This document shows positions 1 to 7,434 of a stretch of 64,000 bases of DNA, in pieces. The DNA comes from Acinetobacter silvestris (lineage in GTDB: Bacteria > Pseudomonadota > Gammaproteobacteria > Pseudomonadales > Moraxellaceae). The DNA is taken from contig NZ_NEGB01000006.1 of NCBI RefSeq assembly GCF_002135235.1, positions 124,001 to 188,000 on the forward strand, given 5' to 3'. Positions within the stretch are counted from its first letter, which is position 1; each line of letters opens with the position of its first letter. The notes under the pieces are model-generated. The model was not told the origin of the DNA. It did not search any database and saw nothing but the letters and a program-made list of their open reading frames with translations. Both the position numbers and the translations under genes were made by a program.

Positions 1-384
1 ACTGATAGTCACGGTAAAGTCATCGCAGCTCGGGTGGCAGATGGAAATTACATTCCTGGAGTCGCCAGAAATCAGGCATATTTTGCTTTGGGATGGCGGC
101 CAGAAATCGGCTTCAATGCAGGGGTCGATGTGCGTTATACGGACAAAATTTATGTCGATGATGTTAACTCAGATACAGCACCGAGTTATAGCGTGACCAG
201 TGCCAATATGGGTTATGTATGGAAAAATACGGACTGGAAAATACGTACCTTTGCCCGTGTCGATAATTTGTTTGATAAAAAATATGTGGGTTCTGTCATT
301 GTTAATGATGGTAATGGTCGCTTTTTTGAACCTGCTGATGGCATGAATTGGAATGCGGGTTTAAGCGTTATGAAAGCTTTTTAA
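1..384 (+). CDS. TonB-dependent receptor, C-terminal part (5' end outside window)
   Basis: The frame is open from the first base, so only the last 127 residues are seen. They read as beta strands of an outer-membrane barrel: alternating aromatic and polar residues, a RVDNLFDKKYVGSV strand typical of the end of TonB-dependent receptors, and a C-terminal phenylalanine (MKAF) of the kind recognised by the Bam machinery. Such receptors import iron chelates or other large ligands across the outer membrane using TonB energy. The plug domain and TonB box are outside the window, so the ligand cannot be guessed. The next gene starts 12 bp downstream and may be co-transcribed. Confidence 0.85.
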   Translation, partial: TDSHGKVIAARVADGNYIPGVARNQAYFALGWRPEIGFNAGVDVRYTDKIYVDDVNSDTAPSYSVTSANMGYVWKNTDWKIRTFARVDNLFDKKYVGSVIVNDGNGRFFEPADGMNWNAGLSVMKAF

Positions 385-396
385 GAGGGAATTGAT

Positions 397-1509
397 GTGT
401 CTTTATTGTTTAAACCGATTCAGTTGGGGCATTTAACGCTCGACAATAAAATTATTATTGCACCGATGTGCCAGTATTCTGCAACTGAGCAAGGTGAAAT
501 TACATATTGGCATGAGCAACAATGGGCCAATTATGCTTTGTCAGGGGCTGGCCTATGTATTGTAGAAGCTACCGCGGTTCAAGCTGAGGGCCGAATTAGC
601 TACGCCGATTTAGGTCTTTGGAATAATACGCAGCGTGATCAGATCACGGCATTACTTAAAAAAGTAAAAACACTTTCTCCAATGCCATTTGCTATTCAGT
701 TGGCACATGCAGGGCGGAAAGCATCAACCGATAAACCATGGGATGGACGTGGTCAACTTCCACCAGAGAGTCCTCAAGGTTGGCAGACTGTTTCTGCCAG
801 TGACATTGGTTTTAATTCCACAGATCATCCTCCACATGCATTAAGTGGTGATGAAATTAAAGTCATTATTCAAGATTTTGCTCAGGCCGCTATACGCGCT
901 GTTGCAGCAGGATTTGACTTGATTGAGTTACATGCGGCGCATGGTTATTTACTTCATCAATTTATGTCGCCTTTGTCTAATCGGCGTAAGGATGAATATG
1001 GGGGTAATTTTGAAAATCGGATTCGTTTAACATTAGAGGTTTTTCAGGCCATTCAACACGCTGTCCCTGAAAACTATCCTATTGGGATTCGAATTTCTGC
1101 AACAGATTGGATGGATCACGCTGAGGGATGGAATCTTGAATCGAGTGTAGGGTTAGCAAAAGCTTTAGAACAATTGGGCGCAGCTTATGTTCATGTCTCA
1201 TCAGGTGGCTTACATGTTCAACAAGACATTAAAATTGGTGCTAATTATCAAGTTCCATTTGCTAAAGTGATTAAAGAAAATGTGAAAATTCCAGTGATAA
1301 CTGTGGGTTTAATTACCGAGGCAGAACAAGCGGAAAATATTCTTCAAGAGGGTGAAGCGGATGCAATTGGTCTAGCCCGAGCGATATTATATGACCCACG
1401 TTGGCCATGGCATGCTGCAGCTCAACTCGGTGAAACCATTGCTATAGCTCCACAATATCTACGTTGTCAACCACATGGCTTAAAAGCACTTTTTAAAGCC
1501 TATACATAA
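397..1509 (+). CDS. NADH:flavin oxidoreductase, old yellow enzyme family (YqjM-like)
   Basis: A 370-residue FMN-dependent ene-reductase. Seen: N-terminal IAPMCQYSA (Cys25 and Tyr27, matching the flavin-tuning Cys and the Tyr of YqjM-type enzymes), the substrate-binding pair His179/His182 in ELHAAHGYLLHQ, and the SPLSNRRKDEYGG segment of the family. These enzymes reduce activated C=C bonds of enones, quinones or nitro compounds with NAD(P)H in the cytoplasm. The start is GTG at 397, preceded by AAGAGGGAA; the ATG two bases earlier is out of frame. The gene follows the TonB receptor by 12 bp, so an operon is likely. The physiological substrate is unknown. Confidence 0.9.
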   Translation: MSLLFKPIQLGHLTLDNKIIIAPMCQYSATEQGEITYWHEQQWANYALSGAGLCIVEATAVQAEGRISYADLGLWNNTQRDQITALLKKVKTLSPMPFAIQLAHAGRKASTDKPWDGRGQLPPESPQGWQTVSASDIGFNSTDHPPHALSGDEIKVIIQDFAQAAIRAVAAGFDLIELHAAHGYLLHQFMSPLSNRRKDEYGGNFENRIRLTLEVFQAIQHAVPENYPIGIRISATDWMDHAEGWNLESSVGLAKALEQLGAAYVHVSSGGLHVQQDIKIGANYQVPFAKVIKENVKIPVITVGLITEAEQAENILQEGEADAIGLARAILYDPRWPWHAAAQLGETIAIAPQYLRCQPHGLKALFKAYT

Positions 1510-1534
1510 TACTATTCATTTAAAGTATTTAAGT

Positions 1535-1589
1535 TTTATAGAAATACTCTTTAGGATGTATTTCTATAAATTCATTTTGCCAAAATGAA
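1535..1589. promoter_or_regulatory. Two adjacent inverted repeats before the AEC transporter
   Basis: Positions 1535-1546 and 1559-1570 are perfect 12-bp inverted arms (TTTATAGAAATA) with a 12-nt loop. Directly after comes a second palindrome, TTCATTTTG-C-CAAAATGAA (1571-1589), ending two bases before the GGATAT that precedes the ATG at 1602. The first could be a weak terminator for the reductase gene, although no T-run follows it. The second sits where a repressor or an mRNA hairpin would control translation of the transporter. Function is inferred only from placement. Confidence 0.4.
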
Positions 1590-1601
1590 AGGATATTAAG
1601 C

Positions 1602-2525
1602 ATGGTATTTGCGGTCATTTTACCCATTTTTATGTTGTTATTTTTAGGGTATTTCAGTGTCAAAATTGATTTAATCAGCAAAGAACAAATTCATGCTTTA
1701 AGTGCTTTTATTATTAAAATTGCGTTGCCTGCTTTAATTTTTTACGCTTTAGCTTCCAAGGATTTACATGAAATTTGGTATCCCGCATATTTCTTGGTTT
1801 ATGCAGGCATAACCATTGCGTTATTTACGTTGGCATTTATTCTCGCATTAAAATTATTTAAAAATACATTCACGCAAGCTTCGGTTTTATCCATGGGCGC
1901 ATCAATGTCCAATACGGGGTTGATTGGAACTGCAGTATTAACGTTATTAATGGGAAATCAGGCCACAATTTATATTTCATTGGTTTTGATTGTTGAAAGT
2001 GTTTTGGTTGTTCCTGCCGTTTTAGTCTTGGCTGAATTGGGCTTACAAAGGAATTTAAATGTCGCTGAAATACTAAAAAATACCATGAGAACACTGCTTA
2101 AAAATCCGTTGTTTTTGGCTGTAGTATTTGGAATAAACTGTGCCATTTTTCAAATTCATTTACCCGAGCAATTAACTCAAGTCTTGGCGTTATTGGGGAA
2201 AACTGCATCGCCTTTGGCATTATTTGCAATTGGTGGTGGGATTGTTGGCTTGAGTATTCAATATATTAATCTGCAAACGTTATATTTAGTCTTGTCTAAA
2301 AATATCTTAATGCCGATCTGTGTTTTTTTGGGTTTATCGACATTTACTCATGTGAGCCAAGAAATGTTATATGCAGGGACAATCATTGCCGCTTTACCTA
2401 TGCCATCTATCTTCGGGATTTTTGGGCAAGTCTATGGCTTAAATGAAAAAGCACTTACACCATTATTATTAAGCACGATGGTGGGTTTTATTGTTATTAG
2501 TATATTAATTACCATGTGGTGGTAA
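1602..2525 (+). CDS. AEC (auxin efflux carrier) family permease
   Basis: A 307-residue inner-membrane protein with about ten hydrophobic segments in two halves, starting MVFAVILPIFMLLFLGYFSV, the usual opening of AEC-family carriers. The region MGASMSNTGLIGTAVL matches the conserved Asn-Thr/Gly crossover segment of the first half. Bacterial members export or exchange small organic anions such as malate; the substrate here is unknown. ATG at 1602 is preceded by GGATAT. The gene follows the flavin reductase by 92 bp containing two palindromes and ends on a strong hairpin. Confidence 0.85.
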   Translation: MVFAVILPIFMLLFLGYFSVKIDLISKEQIHALSAFIIKIALPALIFYALASKDLHEIWYPAYFLVYAGITIALFTLAFILALKLFKNTFTQASVLSMGASMSNTGLIGTAVLTLLMGNQATIYISLVLIVESVLVVPAVLVLAELGLQRNLNVAEILKNTMRTLLKNPLFLAVVFGINCAIFQIHLPEQLTQVLALLGKTASPLALFAIGGGIVGLSIQYINLQTLYLVLSKNILMPICVFLGLSTFTHVSQEMLYAGTIIAALPMPSIFGIFGQVYGLNEKALTPLLLSTMVGFIVISILITMWW

Positions 2526-2545
2526 TACTCTCCGAAGAGAGTATT
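2524..2545. terminator. Hairpin between convergent genes (AEC permease / Sel1 protein)
   Basis: Perfect 9-bp arms AATACTCTC (2524-2532) and GAGAGTATT (2537-2545) around a CGAA tetraloop. It overlaps the permease stop codon and lies 21 bp before the 3' end of the convergent Sel1 gene, so it could serve both strands. The U-tract is short on either strand. Confidence 0.6.
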
Positions 2546-2566
2546 TAAACATGAGATGAATCTATT

Positions 2567-3358
2567 TTAAGTGGGTGCTTTTGCTTTTTCAGCAATCAAT
2601 TTATTCACAAGCTCTAAAGATTCTTTGGCACGAGGAACATTGTCTTTGGCTAAAGCTGTATAGATGTTTTTCGCTTCAGTTAAGTTTTGTTCCACAATAT
2701 TACCGTTGGTCATCATATTGGCAACAGCCATTAATGCAGGAATGTAGCCTTTCTTCGCTAATTCTTGAATTGCATTTAAACCTTGTTTAATTGAAGCTTC
2801 ATTTTTGGTTTTATAACCCGCGGTAATATCATATAAAGCTTTAGCATGAATGGCTTGGAAATTTCCTTTTTTGATTAAAGGCTCCAGTTTTTGTAAGCCT
2901 TTTTTATCTGACTCGGGTTTGTTTTCTGAAAATAATAAAACGGCAAGTTCGACTGAGGCATCTTCAAAACCTTGAGCCGAGGCTTTTTCTAGATATTCAC
3001 GGGCTTTTTTATCATCTTTTGCTAAGCCCAATGAACCTGTGGCATAGCTTTGAGCTAAAATATAATTTGCGACAGAATAACCTTTACTCGCCGATTCTTG
3101 ATAATACTTCAGTGCCTTTTTATCATCTTTAGGTGTGCCTTGACCCATTTGGGTTAAAAAGCCTAAATTATATAAAGCTTGTGCATTGCCTGTCTTGCCT
3201 ATTTTATCGAGTTCTTGATAGGCTTCAGTATAATTTTTAGCTTTAATCAGTTCTTGAACTTTGGTAAAAGCTGGGTCAATAGATGGTTTTGGAACATCTG
3301 CTGCAAAAACTGTGGAACAAGAAAGAGCAAGAAGAGTTGCGGCTAGAATCTTTTTCAT
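2567..3358 (-). CDS. Exported Sel1/TPR-like repeat protein
   Basis: 263 residues. The N-terminus MKKILAATLLALSCSTVFAA is a signal peptide with cleavage expected after about residue 20. The rest is a run of Sel1-like repeats, for example ALYNLGFLTQMGQG, ANYILAQSYATGSLG and ASVELAVLL, each a helix pair with the A-x-x-x-L-G pattern, alternating with charged K/E/D linkers. Sel1 repeats mediate protein contacts, often in the periplasm or at the envelope. No catalytic motif is visible. It appears monocistronic, with its promoter in the 237-bp gap to the dsbC-like gene. Confidence 0.8.
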   Translation of the reverse strand: MKKILAATLLALSCSTVFAADVPKPSIDPAFTKVQELIKAKNYTEAYQELDKIGKTGNAQALYNLGFLTQMGQGTPKDDKKALKYYQESASKGYSVANYILAQSYATGSLGLAKDDKKAREYLEKASAQGFEDASVELAVLLFSENKPESDKKGLQKLEPLIKKGNFQAIHAKALYDITAGYKTKNEASIKQGLNAIQELAKKGYIPALMAVANMMTNGNIVEQNLTEAKNIYTALAKDNVPRAKESLELVNKLIAEKAKAPT

Positions 3359-3595
3359 AGTGTGTGATTACCTTATTAAACTTCAACATAATTCCATTTA
3401 TGTAGAATGAGAATATGTTCTTATGATGAGATTTATCATAATTTGAATTTCTTGAATGTAAATATCTGAATTGTATAAGATGATGTAATTATGTCTATTT
3501 TTATGGGTAAAGCGTATAAATTAAGACATTTTTAATTACATCATGATTCAAATACTACGGATAAATGGTTATGCGAAATTCATCTTTAACTAAAA

Positions 3596-4309
3596 TTATT
3601 GAATCGCTTTGAGTAATAATTCAATTTCATTAGAAGGGCGCGCACCTGAAATTCGACTTCCATCTTTCAAGAAAAATGTAGGCGTACCATCAACGCCCAA
3701 GGTTTTGGCAAGTTGAATATTTTTATCTATGGGTGTTGTACAGGTCGCCGTTTTTTGAGGCAGCTTTTTATTTAACAGATAATCTTGCCAAGCTTGATAT
3801 TGATCTTTTGAACACCAAATTTGTTCAGCAATTTGACCTGCATTTGGATGTAAGCTGCTAATTGGGTATAAAAATAGATAAATGGTGACATTTTCAACTT
3901 TGAGTAGCTCGTGTTCTAATTTTTGACAATAAGGACAGTCTGGATCACTGAACAAATAAATAGTGCGTTTGCCATTACCTTTCACTTGTTTAATCGCTTG
4001 GTTGAGTGGTAATTTTTTGACATCAATACGGGTTAATACTTGTTCGCGCTCTTCGGTAATGTTTTTTTGAGCTTTTAGATCAATCAAGTTTCCAACAAAA
4101 AAATACTTGGCATCATCATTGGTATAAACAATTCGTCCGCCCATATAGACTTCATAAATATCTTTTACTGGAGATTGCGTAACCGATTTTACAGGAATTT
4201 CAGGAAAATTATTTTTTAGGTTTTGCTCGACGGTTTTTATATCTGCATGCGCTGTGGTAAAAGCCAATAAACTTAGGCAAAGGGCGGTGAAGTAAGTTTT
4301 CATATTCAA
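3596..4309 (-). CDS. dsbC: DsbC/DsbG-type periplasmic disulfide isomerase
   Basis: 237 residues with a signal peptide ending near AHA at residue 22. Then comes a DsbC-like dimerisation region (residues about 23-85) and a thioredoxin-fold domain with the active site SDPDCPYCQK (Cys125/Cys128) and the cis-proline loop DGTPTFFLKDG. The CPYC motif and length match DsbC, which reshuffles wrong disulfides in the periplasm and is kept reduced by DsbD. ATG codons at residues 1 and 3 are both possible starts; I keep the longer form. DsbG is the main alternative name. Confidence 0.85.
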   Translation of the reverse strand: MNMKTYFTALCLSLLAFTTAHADIKTVEQNLKNNFPEIPVKSVTQSPVKDIYEVYMGGRIVYTNDDAKYFFVGNLIDLKAQKNITEEREQVLTRIDVKKLPLNQAIKQVKGNGKRTIYLFSDPDCPYCQKLEHELLKVENVTIYLFLYPISSLHPNAGQIAEQIWCSKDQYQAWQDYLLNKKLPQKTATCTTPIDKNIQLAKTLGVDGTPTFFLKDGSRISGARPSNEIELLLKAIQ

Positions 4310-4520
4310 ACTCGAAGAATCATGAGTGTTATTTTGTAGCGAGTTGACTTAAAAATATATATTTATCGAGTAACGAAGTTTTAAATTTTTTCTTTCTATC
4401 TCGTAAGATTGTTCAATTGAATATGCAGTAAGGTTATAGTTGGATGTTTTAGTGAAATAGCCTTTGTTTTCTTCGTAATATTTGTTTAAATCACTTTTGT
4501 ATAAATGAGTGAGTAGAGCC

Positions 4521-4766
4521 ATGTTCATCAAAGGTATTAAAAGAGCGTATGACAAGATTAATCTTGATGAAAATATTGCTGATGAAGATAAGATAGATGC
4601 CTTACTGATGAAATTAGGTGGTGAGTTTTTGGTGAGTAAAGATGATCGTGTCTATATTTTTGAAAAAGATGGTCATACAGCAAAAATGGATGCGAAACAT
4701 GCGCGCGACTACAGCTTTAAGCCATATGTCGTAAAAGACATGAATAAATTATTTCACGATTTTTAA
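4521..4766 (+). CDS. Small conserved-looking hypothetical protein
   Basis: 81 residues, no signal peptide, no membrane segment, mixed charged composition (MFIKGIKRAYDKI...) ending in NKLFHDF. I chose ATG 4521 over the in-frame GTG at 4509; the purine-rich GAGTAGAG lies just upstream, though it is a poor ribosome site. The overlapping minus-strand frame at 4349-4555 is considered a shadow. It converges on the phosphatase gene, with only 28 bp between the stops. Family not recognised. Confidence 0.6.
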   Translation: MFIKGIKRAYDKINLDENIADEDKIDALLMKLGGEFLVSKDDRVYIFEKDGHTAKMDAKHARDYSFKPYVVKDMNKLFHDF

Positions 4767-4794
4767 TAGACATAATTTACTGTTTTTAAAAGTA

Positions 4795-5115
4795 TTAAGC
4801 TAAATGTGTGCTCATTGAAAGTTTCAGAATTTCAATGAGTTCTTCATCCATATAATGATAATCGTCAGGAATATCTAGCACAATAATGCGCTTATGTTTT
4901 AGTTGCTTGGAAAACTTTTCCTGCAAAGTTTGTTTATGCTTGTACTCCATCACTACAATGAGATCTGCCCAAAGAATATCTTTGGCTGAAACTTGATGTT
5001 TCGCCTGTTTGCTGGTTCCAGCTGAACGTGTGTGTATGCCAAAGCCAACAGCAAAAATGCGTTCTGCCGTTGGACTGCGCCATTGGTTACGACTACAGAT
5101 AAATAGATAATTAAT
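4795..5115 (-). CDS. Low-molecular-weight protein tyrosine phosphatase-like protein with ATT start
   Basis: Reading the minus strand from 5115 gives a 106-residue protein that opens (I/M)NYLFICSRNQWRSPTAE. Cys7 to Arg13 form the C-x5-R phosphate loop followed by Ser14, and DIPDDY at residues 81-86 supplies the aspartate acid of LMW-PTP folds. No ATG, GTG or TTG exists in frame between the upstream stop and the catalytic loop. The codon at the expected start is ATT (5115-5113), with AAGGAA six bases upstream at ideal spacing. Either AUU is used for initiation, as in infC, or the start codon was lost. It is short for the family, so substrate and activity are uncertain. Confidence 0.7.
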   Translation of the reverse strand: MNYLFICSRNQWRSPTAERIFAVGFGIHTRSAGTSKQAKHQVSAKDILWADLIVVMEYKHKQTLQEKFSKQLKHKRIIVLDIPDDYHYMDEELIEILKLSMSTHLA

Positions 5116-5255
5116 GGGGGATTCCTTAAAGTGATTATTGCTGATTGCTATCTTTAAATATAGTTAACCCAAAGTATTTGACGATGTACTTTTCATTTAA
5201 GTTATATATCATAAAAAAAGCTGTTTTCGTAAGAAGAGTCGGAACGGATCTAAAA

Positions 5256-6440
5256 ATGATAAAAATACTGTCGATCTTATTTATAAGTTTAGTCTGTGCT
5301 ATGGCAAGTTTAGCAGGGCAGCCACATCTTGTTCCGCATCCAATTAATTTGAAAAATGGAAAGCATTTTTCATTAAATCTTCCATCCAAGTACGACATCA
5401 TTCCTGCGGCTGAAGGCCTGAAACGAGTTCGTTTTTTCGCTAAAGCGCCCGATGGCAGAATGTTCGTCACGGATATGCACGATTTATCTGATAATGAAAA
5501 AGGCATCATTTATATTTTGGATAAATGGAGTGCTGAAACGGGTCAATTCGGCAAAATAATCCCTTATCTGACGGGTTTGAATAATCCCAATTCAGTGCAA
5601 TTTTATACGGACCCTCAAGGACAAGATTGGTTATATATTGCTGAAACGAATCAACTCACCCGACGAAAATTTACCCAAGGCGAAATTAAACCAACGAGTA
5701 AGGCCGAGGTTTTAGCGACATTTCCTGATTACGGTTTAAGTTATAAATATGGTGGTTGGCATTTAACGCGGACGATTGCCGTTGGTGGAAACGGGAAAAT
5801 TTATGTGTCCATCGGTTCAAGTTGCAATGCTTGCATCGAGAAAGAAAAAGTTCGAGCGACAGTCTTAGAGATGAATCCTGATGGCTCGGGACAAAAGATT
5901 TACGCAACAGGCTTGCGCAATGCAGTCGGTTTGAAATGGGTAGGTACTTTTTTATTTGCAACCAATCAAGGTGTAGACCATTTGGGTCATAATCAACCGG
6001 ATGAAACTTTTTATGCGCTTAAACGAGATGCAAATTATGGTTGGCCATCGTGCTATTCATCGAAGGGTAAAGTTTTGGTAGATCCAAAATTCAAACGTCC
6101 CTCAGGTTGTAAAAATGTACCATCTCCTTATGCTTATTTCCCCTCGCATTCGTCTGCGTTAGGTTTCGACTATTTTGATCAAAGCAGTACAGATGACACG
6201 ATTAAAAATTCTTTTTTAGTGGCTTTGCATGGTTCAACTGATGAAAAGATTGGTCATGGTTATAAAATTGCCATTATGCGTAAAGGCCAAAAACTACAGA
6301 CATTTATGGATGGGTTTTTAGTGGGTAAAATGGTGTACGGGCGACCTGCAGATATTTACCGTATTGATGCAAATTCTTTTTATTTTTCAGATGATCGGGA
6401 AGGTGTAATTTATTATGTTAGGAAGAAAGATTCTTCCTAA
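5256..6440 (+). CDS. Exported PQQ-type sugar/sorbosone dehydrogenase-like beta-propeller
   Basis: 394 residues from ATG 5256, chosen because it begins a clear signal peptide (MIKILSILFISLVCAMASLA); the open frame extends further upstream without adding conserved sequence. The mature part resembles soluble glucose/sorbosone dehydrogenases: HLTRTIAVGGNGKIYVSIGS, ATGLRNAVGLKW and RDANYGWPSCY are blade motifs of this family. Known members oxidise sugars in the periplasm with PQQ. Two cysteines in the GSSCNAC region and others may form disulfides. It is divergent from the phosphatase gene and convergent with ygfZ. Substrate unknown. Confidence 0.82.
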   Translation: MIKILSILFISLVCAMASLAGQPHLVPHPINLKNGKHFSLNLPSKYDIIPAAEGLKRVRFFAKAPDGRMFVTDMHDLSDNEKGIIYILDKWSAETGQFGKIIPYLTGLNNPNSVQFYTDPQGQDWLYIAETNQLTRRKFTQGEIKPTSKAEVLATFPDYGLSYKYGGWHLTRTIAVGGNGKIYVSIGSSCNACIEKEKVRATVLEMNPDGSGQKIYATGLRNAVGLKWVGTFLFATNQGVDHLGHNQPDETFYALKRDANYGWPSCYSSKGKVLVDPKFKRPSGCKNVPSPYAYFPSHSSALGFDYFDQSSTDDTIKNSFLVALHGSTDEKIGHGYKIAIMRKGQKLQTFMDGFLVGKMVYGRPADIYRIDANSFYFSDDREGVIYYVRKKDSS

Positions 6441-6443
6441 CAT
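6415..6443. terminator. 13-bp perfect stem between convergent sugar dehydrogenase and ygfZ
   Basis: Arms ATGTTAGGAAGAA (6415-6427) and TTCTTCCTAACAT (6431-6443) with a 3-nt loop. The stem contains the last codons and stop of the dehydrogenase gene and lies 8 bp from the 3' end of ygfZ. No long U-tract follows on either strand, so it may act as a bidirectional terminator or as a 3' stability hairpin. Confidence 0.6.
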
Positions 6444-6451
6444 TTATAGCC

Positions 6452-7174
6452 TTACTGCGGACGAGCCACATCGCCATTTAAACTTTCAGGCAATGCTAAA
6501 ACTGTTAAACTGAGTTCTGCAAGTGCGTCAGGTTTAGCTACAACCAACGCTTTATAGGTATCATCTAACGCAATACTATTCACGACTTGTACACTATTGC
6601 TTAGTTGCGTTGCAGGGGCAGGAACATCACCACCGCCAAGCACCAAATGTAACCATGCTTTTGGTTTAGCCTTAAACCAAAGACGCGCAATAATTTCCTG
6701 ACCGATATAACAACCCTTGTCGTAATGCACACCTTCACGCTGATGCAAACGTAATTCTTGTGGTTGGAACAGTTCCGCAGTCGTTGCTGAAATCCATGCC
6801 TGACCGGCTTCAATCGCTTGTATTTGCCATGCATTGATATCCGTTTCAGCTGTCGCAAAATCTGTGGTTTCACCATTTAAAGTGGGGAAGACTTGTGCAG
6901 CCTGTTCCAACTTCATTTTGGAAAATGCACCAAACTTTTTAATGTGCTTAGAAAATTCTTCAGCTTGATCTTGCGTTGTGACAATTTCAAAACTTTCAGG
7001 GTTGAGTTTTTTTAACCATAAACCAAACTGAATCCGACCTTTTAAACTACAAATGGCGGTATAGCGAGTAACATTCTCAGGCAAAGCCTCAGCATTTAAT
7101 GTCACTTGTCCTTGCAGAAATTTTTGTGCATCCACACCAATTAAAGTGAATGAGGAGAAAGCTAAATCGCTCAT
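6452..7174 (-). CDS. ygfZ: YgfZ/GcvT-domain folate-binding Fe-S assembly protein
   Basis: 240 residues. The family signature KGCYIGQE lies at residues 153-160, with the conserved Cys155 of the YgfZ K-G-C-Y-x-G-Q-E motif. YgfZ binds tetrahydrofolate and helps to make or keep certain Fe-S enzymes active, for example MiaB. The protein is shorter than E. coli YgfZ (about 326 residues), mainly at the C-terminus. It is transcribed away from acnD, itself a 4Fe-4S enzyme, with about 260 bp between the starts; a shared Fe-S theme is inference. Confidence 0.9.
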   Translation of the reverse strand: MSDLAFSSFTLIGVDAQKFLQGQVTLNAEALPENVTRYTAICSLKGRIQFGLWLKKLNPESFEIVTTQDQAEEFSKHIKKFGAFSKMKLEQAAQVFPTLNGETTDFATAETDINAWQIQAIEAGQAWISATTAELFQPQELRLHQREGVHYDKGCYIGQEIIARLWFKAKPKAWLHLVLGGGDVPAPATQLSNSVQVVNSIALDDTYKALVVAKPDALAELSLTVLALPESLNGDVARPQ

Positions 7175-7434
7175 AAGATACTCACTTATTTTAAATCTAA
7201 TACTAAAGAATTATCCTGATTCTCCACTATTTTTCAAAAAAAATCATGATTAGTGTAAATAATTTAAATTTTTTGTTACTAAATATTTCAAAAACCCCTG
7301 TTTTTGTATCTAAGTTTATGAAATGTAAAAGATTTGGGAAATGGGTTTTCGACAGTGTAGTATGCCTATCAGATAAAGATGAATTGTCTAGCAAAGACAA
7401 TGAAGAAAAATGAAAGACTAAAGGCAGGAACGCT

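Noticed and set aside
4349..4555. 68-residue minus-strand ORF
   Set aside because: It overlaps the start of the better supported plus-strand gene at 4521, has no ribosome site and looks like random AT-rich sequence.
4850..4870. ATAATGATAATC, similar to part of a Fur box
   Set aside because: It lies inside the phosphatase coding region and encodes conserved-looking residues, far from any start.
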